Shown here in pieces: positions 25,375 through 34,075 of a stretch of 64,000 bases of DNA. Every line of letters begins with the position of its first letter. Positions within the stretch are counted from its first letter, which is position 1. The notes under the pieces were generated by a model that did not search any database, was not told where the DNA came from, and was given only the letters and a program-made list of their open reading frames with translations. The position numbers were made by a program, and so were the translations under genes. Where the stretch lies: contig NZ_CACVBR010000002.1 in assembly GCF_902728265.1 (NCBI RefSeq), positions 1 to 64,000 on the forward strand, written 5' to 3'. The DNA is from Chryseobacterium potabilaquae (GTDB taxonomy: Bacteria > Bacteroidota > Bacteroidia > Flavobacteriales > Weeksellaceae).

Positions 25375-26406
25375 CTAAGGATATTGCATCACATCTTCCC
25401 CAAAAATTTCTTTACGAATTAAGGGTAATTTTGAGATGAGTTTTTTCAAACCTTCTACTCCTTCTTGCTCAGTATTATGTGAATGATAGTCCTCTATTTT
25501 TGAGATATCTTCTTCCCCTTCAGAAAAATATTTCGCATAATTCAAATCACGATTATCCGCAGGTACACGGTAAAAATCGCCCATATCTTCTGCTTTCATC
25601 ATTTCTTCTCGAGTACAAAGTGTTTCATATAATTTCTCCCCATGTCTAGTTCCTATAATCTTGATAGGAACTTCTTTACCTGTTAATTCTATCAAAGCTT
25701 TAGCTAAATCACCAATTGAACCAGCAGGCGCTTTATTGACAAATAAATCACCCGGATTTCCATTTTCAAAAGCAAATAATACTAAATCTACAGCGTCTTC
25801 TAATGACATAAAAAAACGAGACATATAGGGATCCGTAATGGTAATCGGTTCTCCTTTTTGAATTTGATTTAAAAACAAAGGAATTACAGACCCCCGAGAG
25901 GCCATTACATTTCCATAACGTGTTAAACAAACCACCGTATCTTGTAAGTTACGTGCTTCTGCTACCGCTACTTTCTCCATCATGGCTTTTGAAATTCCCA
26001 TCGCATTGATAGGATATGCTGCTTTGTCAGTAGACAAACAAATCACCTTCTTTACATGATTTGTCGCTGCTGCACGAATTACATTTTGAGTTCCTTCTAC
26101 ATTTGTTTTTACAGCTTGCATGGGAAAAAATTCACATGATGGCACTTGTTTCAATGCTGCTGCATGAAATATATAATCAACACCTCTTGTAGCAGGCTCT
26201 ACTGAAGTATACTCTCGTACATCTCCAATATAATACTTAATTTTATCGTTTTTATACAAGTTACGCATATCATCTTGCTTCTTCTCATCACGAGAAAAAA
26301 TACGTATTTCTTTAAAATGATCTGTTTGTAAAAAACGGTTAAGTACAGCCGTTCCGAACGACCCTGTTCCCCCAGTGATGAGGAGAGTTTTATCTTTTAT
26401 TTTCAT
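25375..26406 (-). CDS. fnlA: UDP-GlcNAc 4,6-dehydratase (5-inverting), FnlA/CapE
   Basis: 343 residues, extended SDR: NAD motif LITGGTGSFGTAVL (9-22), FSRDEKKQDDMR, FHAAALKQVPSCEFFP, STDKAAYPINAMGISK (Met in place of the usual active-site Tyr, as in the CapE/WbpM/FlaA1 group), RYGNVMASRGSVIPLF and RHGEKLYETL. It carries out the first step of UDP-L-FucNAc synthesis: dehydration of UDP-GlcNAc with inversion at C5. It overlaps the upstream glycosyltransferase by 4 bp (ATGA). Confidence 0.94.
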   Translation of the reverse strand: MKIKDKTLLITGGTGSFGTAVLNRFLQTDHFKEIRIFSRDEKKQDDMRNLYKNDKIKYYIGDVREYTSVEPATRGVDYIFHAAALKQVPSCEFFPMQAVKTNVEGTQNVIRAAATNHVKKVICLSTDKAAYPINAMGISKAMMEKVAVAEARNLQDTVVCLTRYGNVMASRGSVIPLFLNQIQKGEPITITDPYMSRFFMSLEDAVDLVLFAFENGNPGDLFVNKAPAGSIGDLAKALIELTGKEVPIKIIGTRHGEKLYETLCTREEMMKAEDMGDFYRVPADNRDLNYAKYFSEGEEDISKIEDYHSHNTEQEGVEGLKKLISKLPLIRKEIFGEDVMQYP

Positions 26407-27479
26407 TTTATAAATATCTTTTTATCTAATAACTTTATGTTATCATGTTTTTTTTTGAGATCAGTAACAGTTAGATTATCAAAAAAACATTTCAAACTAT
26501 CATAATCAATATCAATAGACCATCCCATGTTGTTTTTTTCAACTAATGTCGATAAAAAAGTATTCTTTGAACACACAATAGGTATATTAAAAAAACCTGA
26601 TTCATAATATTTATTTGGTAAAGCTACTCTTTCATTTTCTAAAGTATTATCATAACAAACAAAATTAATATTTGTCCCTTTATATATTCTTTCCAGATCA
26701 TCGGGATTTCTAAACTTACCATGAAATTGTATATTATCATAGCGAGATGCATAATCTTTAACCAAATTGTTTACTTCTTCACTTCCTTCACCATAAAAAT
26801 TAAGCTCGATATAGTTTCTTTCTGAAATAATATTAAGAACGTTCTCTAATATATTTTTATATCTAAGTGCACCTACATAAGCGATAGATATATTTTTTTC
26901 ATAAATACTTCCAATCGGATTAACAAGATTATAGGTTTTAAACTTATTCTCAATAATAGATATTTTTTTTTCAGAAATAAAAGAATAATATTTCAAATAA
27001 AAACCTTCCGAGGTGAAATTAATTTTATCGGAATAATTACATACTAAATAATCTATTCTTTTTTGAATATTTCGCAAAATACCTTTGGAATATAACCATT
27101 TAATATCACTGATTTCATAAACTTTATAACTTCTAATAAAAAGTAGAGATAATATACCAGAATCCAAACCAAAAGAATAAATGTCATATTTAGAAAATAC
27201 TTTACGTACTAATAATATTATAAGTTTAGTATAGAGTCCTATACGATTTATATATATACCATCTTGAATTTCACCTATAATTTTTATTCTTACCTTATCA
27301 TCTAATAAATTAATATAATTTTTTGTATCATATTTATTTCTTTTAAAGCTATAAACTTCAACATTTTCATATTGTTTTGAAAGTGATTTAATTCTATTAA
27401 TAATTCTTGGTTGATTAATAGCTTGTGAAATAACAAGTATTTTATTTGTTTTTTTATTCTGATAGCTCATTTCATTCAT
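26403..27479 (-). CDS. GT4-like glycosyltransferase
   Basis: 358 residues, GT-B-like. The N-terminal domain is weakly conserved (ILVISQAINQPRIINRI). The C-terminal half shows ISIAYVGALRYKNILENVL, LNFYGEGSEEV, IQFHGKFRNPDDLERIYKGTNINFV and ALPNKYYESGFFNIPIVCS, the order of motifs of group 1 (GT4) enzymes. It is the third sugar-adding activity of the first assembly line, next to WbuB-like and PglC-like enzymes, so it probably adds the uronic acid. The start is uncertain: another Met lies three codons downstream. The 184-bp gap upstream (27480-27663) shows no further feature. Confidence 0.75.
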   Translation of the reverse strand: MNEMSYQNKKTNKILVISQAINQPRIINRIKSLSKQYENVEVYSFKRNKYDTKNYINLLDDKVRIKIIGEIQDGIYINRIGLYTKLIILLVRKVFSKYDIYSFGLDSGILSLLFIRSYKVYEISDIKWLYSKGILRNIQKRIDYLVCNYSDKINFTSEGFYLKYYSFISEKKISIIENKFKTYNLVNPIGSIYEKNISIAYVGALRYKNILENVLNIISERNYIELNFYGEGSEEVNNLVKDYASRYDNIQFHGKFRNPDDLERIYKGTNINFVCYDNTLENERVALPNKYYESGFFNIPIVCSKNTFLSTLVEKNNMGWSIDIDYDSLKCFFDNLTVTDLKKKHDNIKLLDKKIFIK

Positions 27480-27663
27480 TTTATTTTTAAATCAAAATAT
27501 ATTCTTCGATTATTATAAATAAGAGTTACTTGTAAACAGATTTTTCAGTATATCAATCTATTTATACATTAGATTTATATACTTTATAAAAATTTGCTCT
27601 CGAAAAGACAAACTTAATTATATATAACAAGTCCCTTTTTTTCGTATTATCCATAATAAAATA

Positions 27664-29013
27664 TTATATTTTCAACCTGTTTACAGTAATAAAAAGACTA
27701 ATAAAAGGAATAGAAATAATAACATATGTTACTAAAATGTCTAATCCGGATCCTCTTACAAACTGTAAGAAAATGGTATACACAACCAATCCTAAAATTA
27801 ATTTGAGAGAAAGTTTTTTATTTAAATTAAAATAATTTGAATAGAATATTTTTTCAAGAACATACACGATTAATATCAATCCTATAAAAAAGAAAATACC
27901 AAAATTCCATAACAATTCTGAATAAACCAATACGGGAAAAGTAATATAAAAGTCTTTACCTGTATAAACCAAAGGAGAATAAAGCTGTATCATAGAATCT
28001 GGCTTGTAATCGAATACCTGGCGAGGAATGGGAACGAATAATGCTTTTAAAAATGTTTCTCCATATAATGTTTCTTGCTTATCAGACATGTATAAATCTG
28101 CTGCATTTAGGGCATTACCATATACTGCATTTACCTCAAAGTTTTCTGCTACTGCATCTTTAAATAAATCCGAACTCACATAATCTGGTATATATTTTAC
28201 TGCATCAATAATATTGTTAGTATCATAGCTACCATACCCTCGATTAATAGATGAAACTATAATAAAAAAGAAGAAAACGGAAAATGCAAAAGTACCCAAC
28301 AAAATAGATTTTAAATTTATGCTAAACTTTATTGGATTATATACATTTTCTATAAAAACAACAATAACTAGAATAAAAATAATTTCTCTTTTTGATTCAT
28401 AACTTACAAGTGCAAAAACGATCAAGGATATGAAATAATATATAATCCTAAAATTAACTTTATTAGAGGATAAGTATATCAATATAAAAATGAATGAAAC
28501 CACCTTAGGTAAATAAGAAAAACTTCCTACCCCTCCTACAAATGATAAATCAAATTCGATGAAGGAAAAAATCAAGAAAACCAAAATAGCTAATACCAAT
28601 ACTGATTTTTTAATTTTTAATTTCTCGTAGCTTTTCTCGAAATTAAATTTCCTATATTTATAAGTAAAATAATTACCTACTTCATACACAATATAATTAC
28701 AAAAAAGCAAATAGGCATTTGCTAAATTAAAGTTTTCTGCGGTATTAAAAATTCTTATCATATGCTTAAGAATTCCGTATTCACCATCTAAAGTAAAACT
28801 TCCTATACCACAGTTGATACATACATATGTTACAATAAGAAAACTAGGTTTTAGATATTGAGTTAAAACTTTATACTTATTAGTTTTATTCGTTAAATAG
28901 ATGAACCATCCATACTGAAAGAGATAAATGAATCCCATCACATTTCTCAACTCCTCATCCCTCAGTATGAAAACGATTATTAATATTAATAAATTGACAA
29001 TAAAATTAGCCAT
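27664..29013 (-). CDS. wzy: Wzy-type oligosaccharide repeat-unit polymerase (first set)
   Basis: 449 residues with about 11 to 12 hydrophobic segments and one large external loop (about 260-350: INRGYGSYDTNNIIDAVKYIPDYVSS ... YGETFLKALFVPIPR split over two helices), which fits O-antigen/capsule polymerases of the OPS polymerase type. It overlaps the flippase gene by 8 bp and precedes the glycosyltransferases. Sequence similarity among Wzy proteins is low, so the call rests on topology and on its place beside wzx. It is a different family from the EpsG-like protein at 10496-11566. Confidence 0.78.
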   Translation of the reverse strand: MANFIVNLLILIIVFILRDEELRNVMGFIYLFQYGWFIYLTNKTNKYKVLTQYLKPSFLIVTYVCINCGIGSFTLDGEYGILKHMIRIFNTAENFNLANAYLLFCNYIVYEVGNYFTYKYRKFNFEKSYEKLKIKKSVLVLAILVFLIFSFIEFDLSFVGGVGSFSYLPKVVSFIFILIYLSSNKVNFRIIYYFISLIVFALVSYESKREIIFILVIVVFIENVYNPIKFSINLKSILLGTFAFSVFFFFIIVSSINRGYGSYDTNNIIDAVKYIPDYVSSDLFKDAVAENFEVNAVYGNALNAADLYMSDKQETLYGETFLKALFVPIPRQVFDYKPDSMIQLYSPLVYTGKDFYITFPVLVYSELLWNFGIFFFIGLILIVYVLEKIFYSNYFNLNKKLSLKLILGLVVYTIFLQFVRGSGLDILVTYVIISIPFISLFITVNRLKI

Positions 29014-30301
29014 ATCTATTTAATTTTTTATGATAATATACAGCCATAAATACCAAAAATAGCAAATTAGCAATCAAAGTTGCCCATGCCATTGACATAG
29101 CTCCTCCCAAAAACTTATCATTTACCATAAGATATATACCTAACCCAATGATGGTCATATCTCTAAACAATCTAAATACAAACATAATCCAGTTTTTACC
29201 TACTGACATATATGCCTGCGAGTACACACTATTTAAGCTTATAAAAATGGTAGAAAACAACGCTATATATAACACCGAATTTATTTTCGAAAATGATTCT
29301 CCGTACACGTTTTTAATAGTTCCTGAAAATAAAAATATAATGACTATAGGAACTAGTGTAAATACAAGATTCAGCATCAACATTTTTTTGATAACATTAT
29401 TGTGATTTTTTTGATCTTTTTCTTTTGACAAATTAGATAAAATCACATTTCTTAATACCACCGGAATAAATAAAACTACTGAAGACCATTGGATCGCAGC
29501 TGTATACACCCCCAATTCAGAAAAATTAGAAAACTTAATAATTAATATTGTTAATAACCAGGAAGTTAGAGAATATACCATCTCCTGAAGTGCTATTGGC
29601 AAAGAAAAATTAATAATCGATTTATAACTAATCTCATTGGTCTCACTTTCTTCAATAAAGTGGTATTTTTTCTTAATTTTTCTAAGTAATAAATAATACA
29701 AAAAGTAATTAAATATCTGAGAAATAATTAAGGAAAAAATAGCGCCTTCTAATCTATAAAACCAAGTAAAAATAACACTTGTAGCAAAAGTAAAGAGGCC
29801 AACAACCGTATTTATTTTAGCCATATTCTTATATTCTCCAAACCCTGAAATAATTCCAATTTGAAGCGTAGTAAGTGCATTGAAAATTACCCATACAGAA
29901 ACATATCTGATTAGATTTGTTAAATGTGGCGTTTTTAAAATATCTTCTGATACAATCTTTGGCAGAATGATCATAAATAATGATATTGTTAAACTCAGAA
30001 TAAAAGTAATCTTAATAGATTTAGTAATAAATTGATGAATTTGTTTACTTCTACTAGAAGCCAGATCAGCAATATATTTTGTAGCAGTATAGCCAAGACC
30101 AAAAGTTGTAAAGATTGCAATCGATACAATGGTGTTCTTTATGGCTCCATATTCACCAAAAATTTTACTTCCTAAAATTCTAGCGACAAATATAGATCCT
30201 AATAAACCTAATCCTCTTAAAGATAAGTTGCCTATAATAGCCCAAACAGAATCTTTATAGATAGGATTATTAAATCTCTCTATTAGTTTATTGACAATCA
30301 T
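29006..30301 (-). CDS. wzx: Wzx-type flippase (first set)
   Basis: 431 residues, MOP-superfamily polysaccharide transporter with about 12 to 14 helices: NLSLRGLGLLGSIFVARILG, FGEYGAIKNTIVSIAIFTTFGLG and ISLNSVYSQAYMSVGKNWIMF. It flips lipid-linked repeat units to the periplasmic face. It is only distantly like the WzxE-type flippase at 15094-16374, so the two are unlikely to be a recent duplication and probably serve two different glycans. It follows wecC by 20 bp. Confidence 0.88.
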   Translation of the reverse strand: MIVNKLIERFNNPIYKDSVWAIIGNLSLRGLGLLGSIFVARILGSKIFGEYGAIKNTIVSIAIFTTFGLGYTATKYIADLASSRSKQIHQFITKSIKITFILSLTISLFMIILPKIVSEDILKTPHLTNLIRYVSVWVIFNALTTLQIGIISGFGEYKNMAKINTVVGLFTFATSVIFTWFYRLEGAIFSLIISQIFNYFLYYLLLRKIKKKYHFIEESETNEISYKSIINFSLPIALQEMVYSLTSWLLTILIIKFSNFSELGVYTAAIQWSSVVLFIPVVLRNVILSNLSKEKDQKNHNNVIKKMLMLNLVFTLVPIVIIFLFSGTIKNVYGESFSKINSVLYIALFSTIFISLNSVYSQAYMSVGKNWIMFVFRLFRDMTIIGLGIYLMVNDKFLGGAMSMAWATLIANLLFLVFMAVYYHKKLNRYG

Positions 30302-30321
30302 TACATGTTTTTATTCTAATC

Positions 30322-31530
30322 TTATTTAGTAACCCCACAGAAATCCAGCACCTGCTGATTTTCTTTAAATGAAAGATTTTTAAATTCATTATGAGCCACT
30401 AATAAAACAATAATATCCGCTTTTGCTGCAGCTTCATTATAATCAGTTAATTTAAAAACTTTATGTTCATGTACATTGGGTTCTACGATATATAAATCTG
30501 CATCACCAGAATCCTGAAGTACACGTTCTGTAATATGAATAGCCGGAGATTCTCTCAAATCATCAATATTGGGTTTGAAAGCGAGCCCCATTAATGCAAT
30601 GGAAGGCTGGCGTCCATATTTCAATTCGAACTCCAGACGTGTATTCTTTACCTTCTCTGCACACCAAAATGATTTATAATTATTCGTTTCACGTGCTTGT
30701 GCAATAATACGCGACTCCATTGGAAAATCTGCTGTTAAAAAATAAGGATCAACAGCAATACAATGTCCTCCTACACCACATCCTGGCTGAAGAATATTAA
30801 CTCTTGGATGTTTATTTGCTAAATTGATCAGCTCCCATACGTTAATATTGGCTTTATCACATATTAAAGACAATTCATTCGCAAAGGCAATTTGTACATC
30901 TCGAGATGAGTTTTCGGTTAGTTTACACATTTCCGCAGTACGCGCATTAGTAGGATGTAATTCTCCCTTTACAAATTGTCTATAAAATGCCAGTGCTTTC
31001 TGGGTTGATTCTTCATTTACACCTCCAATCACACGATCATTGTTGACCAATTCATACATTACATTACCTGGCAATACTCTTTCAGGACAATATGCTAAAT
31101 AAATTTTTCCTTCTAATTCTGGACGCTTTAAGAAAATTAAGTCCATCATTTTTTCAGTGGTTCCAACTGGGGATGTAGACTCTACAATATATAAGTCACC
31201 TTCTTTTAAAAGAGGAATAATTCCTTCTGTAGCTGCTTTAACATATGAAATATCTGGCTCATAATTCCCTTTAAAAGGTGTGGGTACAACTACTAAATAA
31301 GTATCTGCAACTACAGGTTTAATATCAGCTTTTAAATAGCCTTCTTTTACTGCTTTTGCAACAGCTTGATCCAAATCGGGTTCTACAATATGAATTTTCC
31401 CTTCATTAATTGTATCCACTACATGTTGAGAAATATCTACTCCATGTACTGATACTCCATTATTGGCAATCAATGCCGATGTAGGTAATCCTATATATCC
31501 TAAACCGATCGTTACTACTTTTGGTTGCAT
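30322..31530 (-). CDS. wecC: UDP-N-acetyl-D-mannosamine dehydrogenase
   Basis: 402 residues, full-length UDP-sugar 6-dehydrogenase of the WecC branch: NAD motif GLGYIGLPTSAL (8-19), VVPTPFKG, YIVESTSPVGTTE, AYCPERVLPG, the Lys/Asn pair in CKLTENSSRDVQIAFANEL and the catalytic Cys in GCGVGGHCIAVDPYF. It oxidises UDP-ManNAc to UDP-ManNAcA in two NAD-dependent steps. Its partner WecB is encoded directly upstream with a 23-bp gap. Confidence 0.94.
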   Translation of the reverse strand: MQPKVVTIGLGYIGLPTSALIANNGVSVHGVDISQHVVDTINEGKIHIVEPDLDQAVAKAVKEGYLKADIKPVVADTYLVVVPTPFKGNYEPDISYVKAATEGIIPLLKEGDLYIVESTSPVGTTEKMMDLIFLKRPELEGKIYLAYCPERVLPGNVMYELVNNDRVIGGVNEESTQKALAFYRQFVKGELHPTNARTAEMCKLTENSSRDVQIAFANELSLICDKANINVWELINLANKHPRVNILQPGCGVGGHCIAVDPYFLTADFPMESRIIAQARETNNYKSFWCAEKVKNTRLEFELKYGRQPSIALMGLAFKPNIDDLRESPAIHITERVLQDSGDADLYIVEPNVHEHKVFKLTDYNEAAAKADIIVLLVAHNEFKNLSFKENQQVLDFCGVTK

Positions 31531-31553
31531 ACTTCTATTTTTAATTTTAAATG

Positions 31554-32675
31554 CTAATATTTTGTTTTAATAAATTGAGCAATACGCTGAGACGCTTTTC
31601 CATCTCCATAAGGATTATGTAAAGCAGACATATTTTGATAGCGTGTTGTATCTGTTAATAAGCTTTGTGCTTCAGAAATAATTTTATTTTTATCTGTTCC
31701 TACTAATATAACAGTTCCTGCCTCTACAGCTTCTGGACGTTCTGTTGTATCACGCATTACCAGTACTGGTTTACCCAAACTTGGTGCTTCTTCTTGCACT
31801 CCTCCCGAATCCGTAATAATCATATAAGATTTTGCCATTAGCCATACAAAAGCAGGATAGGCTAAAGGTTCAATTAACCTGATATTACTAATCCCTGATA
31901 AAATTTCATATACCGGTCCTTTAACATTTGGATTCAGATGCACAGGATAAATAATCTGAACATCAGAATTGGCCATTGCTATCTCTTTTAGAGCTTCACA
32001 AATATTAATAAAGCCTACTCCATGGTTTTCTCTACGATGTCCTGTAACTAAAATTAATTTTTTGTCGGAATCAACGATTGACTTAACAGTTTCAATTTCA
32101 TCATTTTGTATTACATTCACTCTTTCCGAGCTATCCAATAAGGCATCAATTACCGTATTTCCTGTAATGATAATATTGTTCTGAGAAACATTTTCATTTA
32201 ACAAATTATCTTTAGATTGCTCGGTAGGAGCAAAATGATAATCCGAAATACGACCTGCCACTTGTCGATTGATTTCCTCTGGAAAAGGAGAACGTTTATC
32301 ATGAGTTCGCAAACCGGCTTCCACATGACATACTTTTGCACCTGAATAAAAACCGGCTATACTCGCTGCCATTGTTGTTGTAGTATCTCCATGCACATAA
32401 ATAAAATCTGGCTTAAAGTCCTCTAAAACGGTTCTCATTTCGGTAATGATATCAGCCGTTAATGAATACAGATTTTGATTAGGTTTCATTAAATTGAGAT
32501 CATAATCCGGCTGAATATCAAAAAATGACAATACCTGATCAAGCATTTCTCGGTGCTGAGCCGTTACACAAACTCTAGTCTCAAATTCTGTATGTTTTTT
32601 AAACTCTTTTACTAATGGTGCCATTTTAATGGCCTCTGGACGTGTACCAAATATAATTAGATGCTTTGTTATCAT
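31554..32675 (-). CDS. wecB: UDP-N-acetylglucosamine 2-epimerase (non-hydrolysing)
   Basis: 373 residues, WecB family: FGTRPEAIKMAPLVKEF, VTAQHREMLDQVL, VHGDTTTTMAAS, HVEAGLRTHDKRSPFPEEINR, VTGHRRENHG and DSGGVQEEAPSLGKP with RDTTERPEAV. It interconverts UDP-GlcNAc and UDP-ManNAc and feeds WecC. It has the standard RTHDKRSPFPEEINR segment, unlike the FnlC-type paralogue at 22587-23726. It lies 6 bp after the TviB-like dehydrogenase gene. Confidence 0.95.
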   Translation of the reverse strand: MITKHLIIFGTRPEAIKMAPLVKEFKKHTEFETRVCVTAQHREMLDQVLSFFDIQPDYDLNLMKPNQNLYSLTADIITEMRTVLEDFKPDFIYVHGDTTTTMAASIAGFYSGAKVCHVEAGLRTHDKRSPFPEEINRQVAGRISDYHFAPTEQSKDNLLNENVSQNNIIITGNTVIDALLDSSERVNVIQNDEIETVKSIVDSDKKLILVTGHRRENHGVGFINICEALKEIAMANSDVQIIYPVHLNPNVKGPVYEILSGISNIRLIEPLAYPAFVWLMAKSYMIITDSGGVQEEAPSLGKPVLVMRDTTERPEAVEAGTVILVGTDKNKIISEAQSLLTDTTRYQNMSALHNPYGDGKASQRIAQFIKTKY

Positions 32676-32681
32676 AATTAT

Positions 32682-34040
32682 TTATAACCTATTATCTACT
32701 TCTTTTAAAATTCCCTTTACATCATATATAACACCTCCTTCTTTTAAAAACTCATATAAATCTAATCCTAAAAATTCATTATGAGCCACTGTAAGAACGA
32801 TAGCATCATATTTCTCTATTTCCGAAGCTATACGAACTTGGTCAATATCCGAATCGGATTTGACTCCGTATTCATGCATTACTTCTGCAGGGTTTGCCCA
32901 AGGATCATATGTTGTAACCTCGATATTATAATCTTCTAAACCTTTAATAACATCAACAGCTTTAGTATTCCTTACATCGGGACAGTTTTCTTTAAATGTA
33001 ATCCCCAAATTCAATACCTTAGCTTTGCTAATATTAATTCCCTTTTTAATCATTGTTTTTACCACTTGAGATGCTACAAATTCTCCCATAGAATCATTAA
33101 GCCTTCTAGCAGTCAATATTAACTCAGAGTAATAGCCCATATCCTGAGCCTTTTGTGCCAGATAAAATGGATCAACTCCAATACAATGTCCGCCCACTAA
33201 CCCAGGTTTAAATGGAAGAAAATTCCATTTAGTTCCTGCAGCATCAAGGACAGCATGTGTGTCAATATCCAACAAATTAAAAATTTTGGCCAATTCATTC
33301 ACAAAAGCAATATTAATATCCCGCTGGGAATTTTCAATTACTTTAGAGGCTTCAGCAATTTTAATCGTCGGTGCTAAATGCGTTCCTGCAGTAATTACTG
33401 ATTTATATAAATGATCAATTAATACTCCTACTTCCGGTGTTGAGCCCGACGTTACTTTCAATATTTTCTCTACAGTATGCTCTTTATCTCCAGGATTAAT
33501 TCTTTCGGGTGAATATCCCGCAAAGAAATCTTCATTAAATTTCAATCCAGAAGCTTTTTCTAGCACGGGAACACATTCTTCTTCTGTCACCCCTGGATAT
33601 ACTGTCGATTCATACACCACAATATCTCCCTTTTTTAAAACTTGTCCTACAGTAGCGGAAGCTTTATAGAGCGGTGTTAGATCTGGACGATTATACTTAT
33701 CTACAGGTGTGGGAACAGTCACAATATAGATATTGGCATCTTGAATGTCTTCTATATTACTTGAGCAATATAATCCCTGTTCTATGGCAACAGTAGGCGT
33801 TTCCGATTCAAAATTCTTCTCAGAATTTCTTAAATGAAACGGATTTCCTTTCAACAAAACCCTTTGAAGTAGATCTTCCTCCACCTCTAGTGTAGAGTCT
33901 TTTCCATTATTTAATTCTGAAATCCTTTCTTCATTGATATCAAATCCTACCACAGGGTATTTTGTTGCAAATAGACAGGATAAAGGCAAACCAACATACC
34001 CTAATCCTATGATTCCAATTTTAAATTTTTTATTCATCAT
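32682..34040 (-). CDS. UDP-N-acetylhexosamine 6-dehydrogenase (TviB/WbpA/VipA type)
   Basis: 452 residues: NAD motif GIIGLGYVGLPLS, IVTVPTPVDKYNRPDL, VYESTVYPGVTEEECVP, YSPERINPGDKEHT, ENSQRDINIAFVNELA and the catalytic Cys in GLVGGHCIGVDPFYLA. The PVD..N.PDL and INPGDK signatures match TviB/WbpA enzymes that oxidise UDP-GlcNAc or UDP-GalNAc at C6. With WecC in the same operon, the first polymer may contain two different HexNAc uronic acids. The specific sugar (Glc or Gal type) cannot be read from the sequence. A Met one codon downstream is an equally good start. Confidence 0.9.
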   Translation of the reverse strand: MMNKKFKIGIIGLGYVGLPLSCLFATKYPVVGFDINEERISELNNGKDSTLEVEEDLLQRVLLKGNPFHLRNSEKNFESETPTVAIEQGLYCSSNIEDIQDANIYIVTVPTPVDKYNRPDLTPLYKASATVGQVLKKGDIVVYESTVYPGVTEEECVPVLEKASGLKFNEDFFAGYSPERINPGDKEHTVEKILKVTSGSTPEVGVLIDHLYKSVITAGTHLAPTIKIAEASKVIENSQRDINIAFVNELAKIFNLLDIDTHAVLDAAGTKWNFLPFKPGLVGGHCIGVDPFYLAQKAQDMGYYSELILTARRLNDSMGEFVASQVVKTMIKKGINISKAKVLNLGITFKENCPDVRNTKAVDVIKGLEDYNIEVTTYDPWANPAEVMHEYGVKSDSDIDQVRIASEIEKYDAIVLTVAHNEFLGLDLYEFLKEGGVIYDVKGILKEVDNRL

Positions 34041-34075
34041 GGTGATTTTGTTTTATTAAAGCTAAAATAACAATA

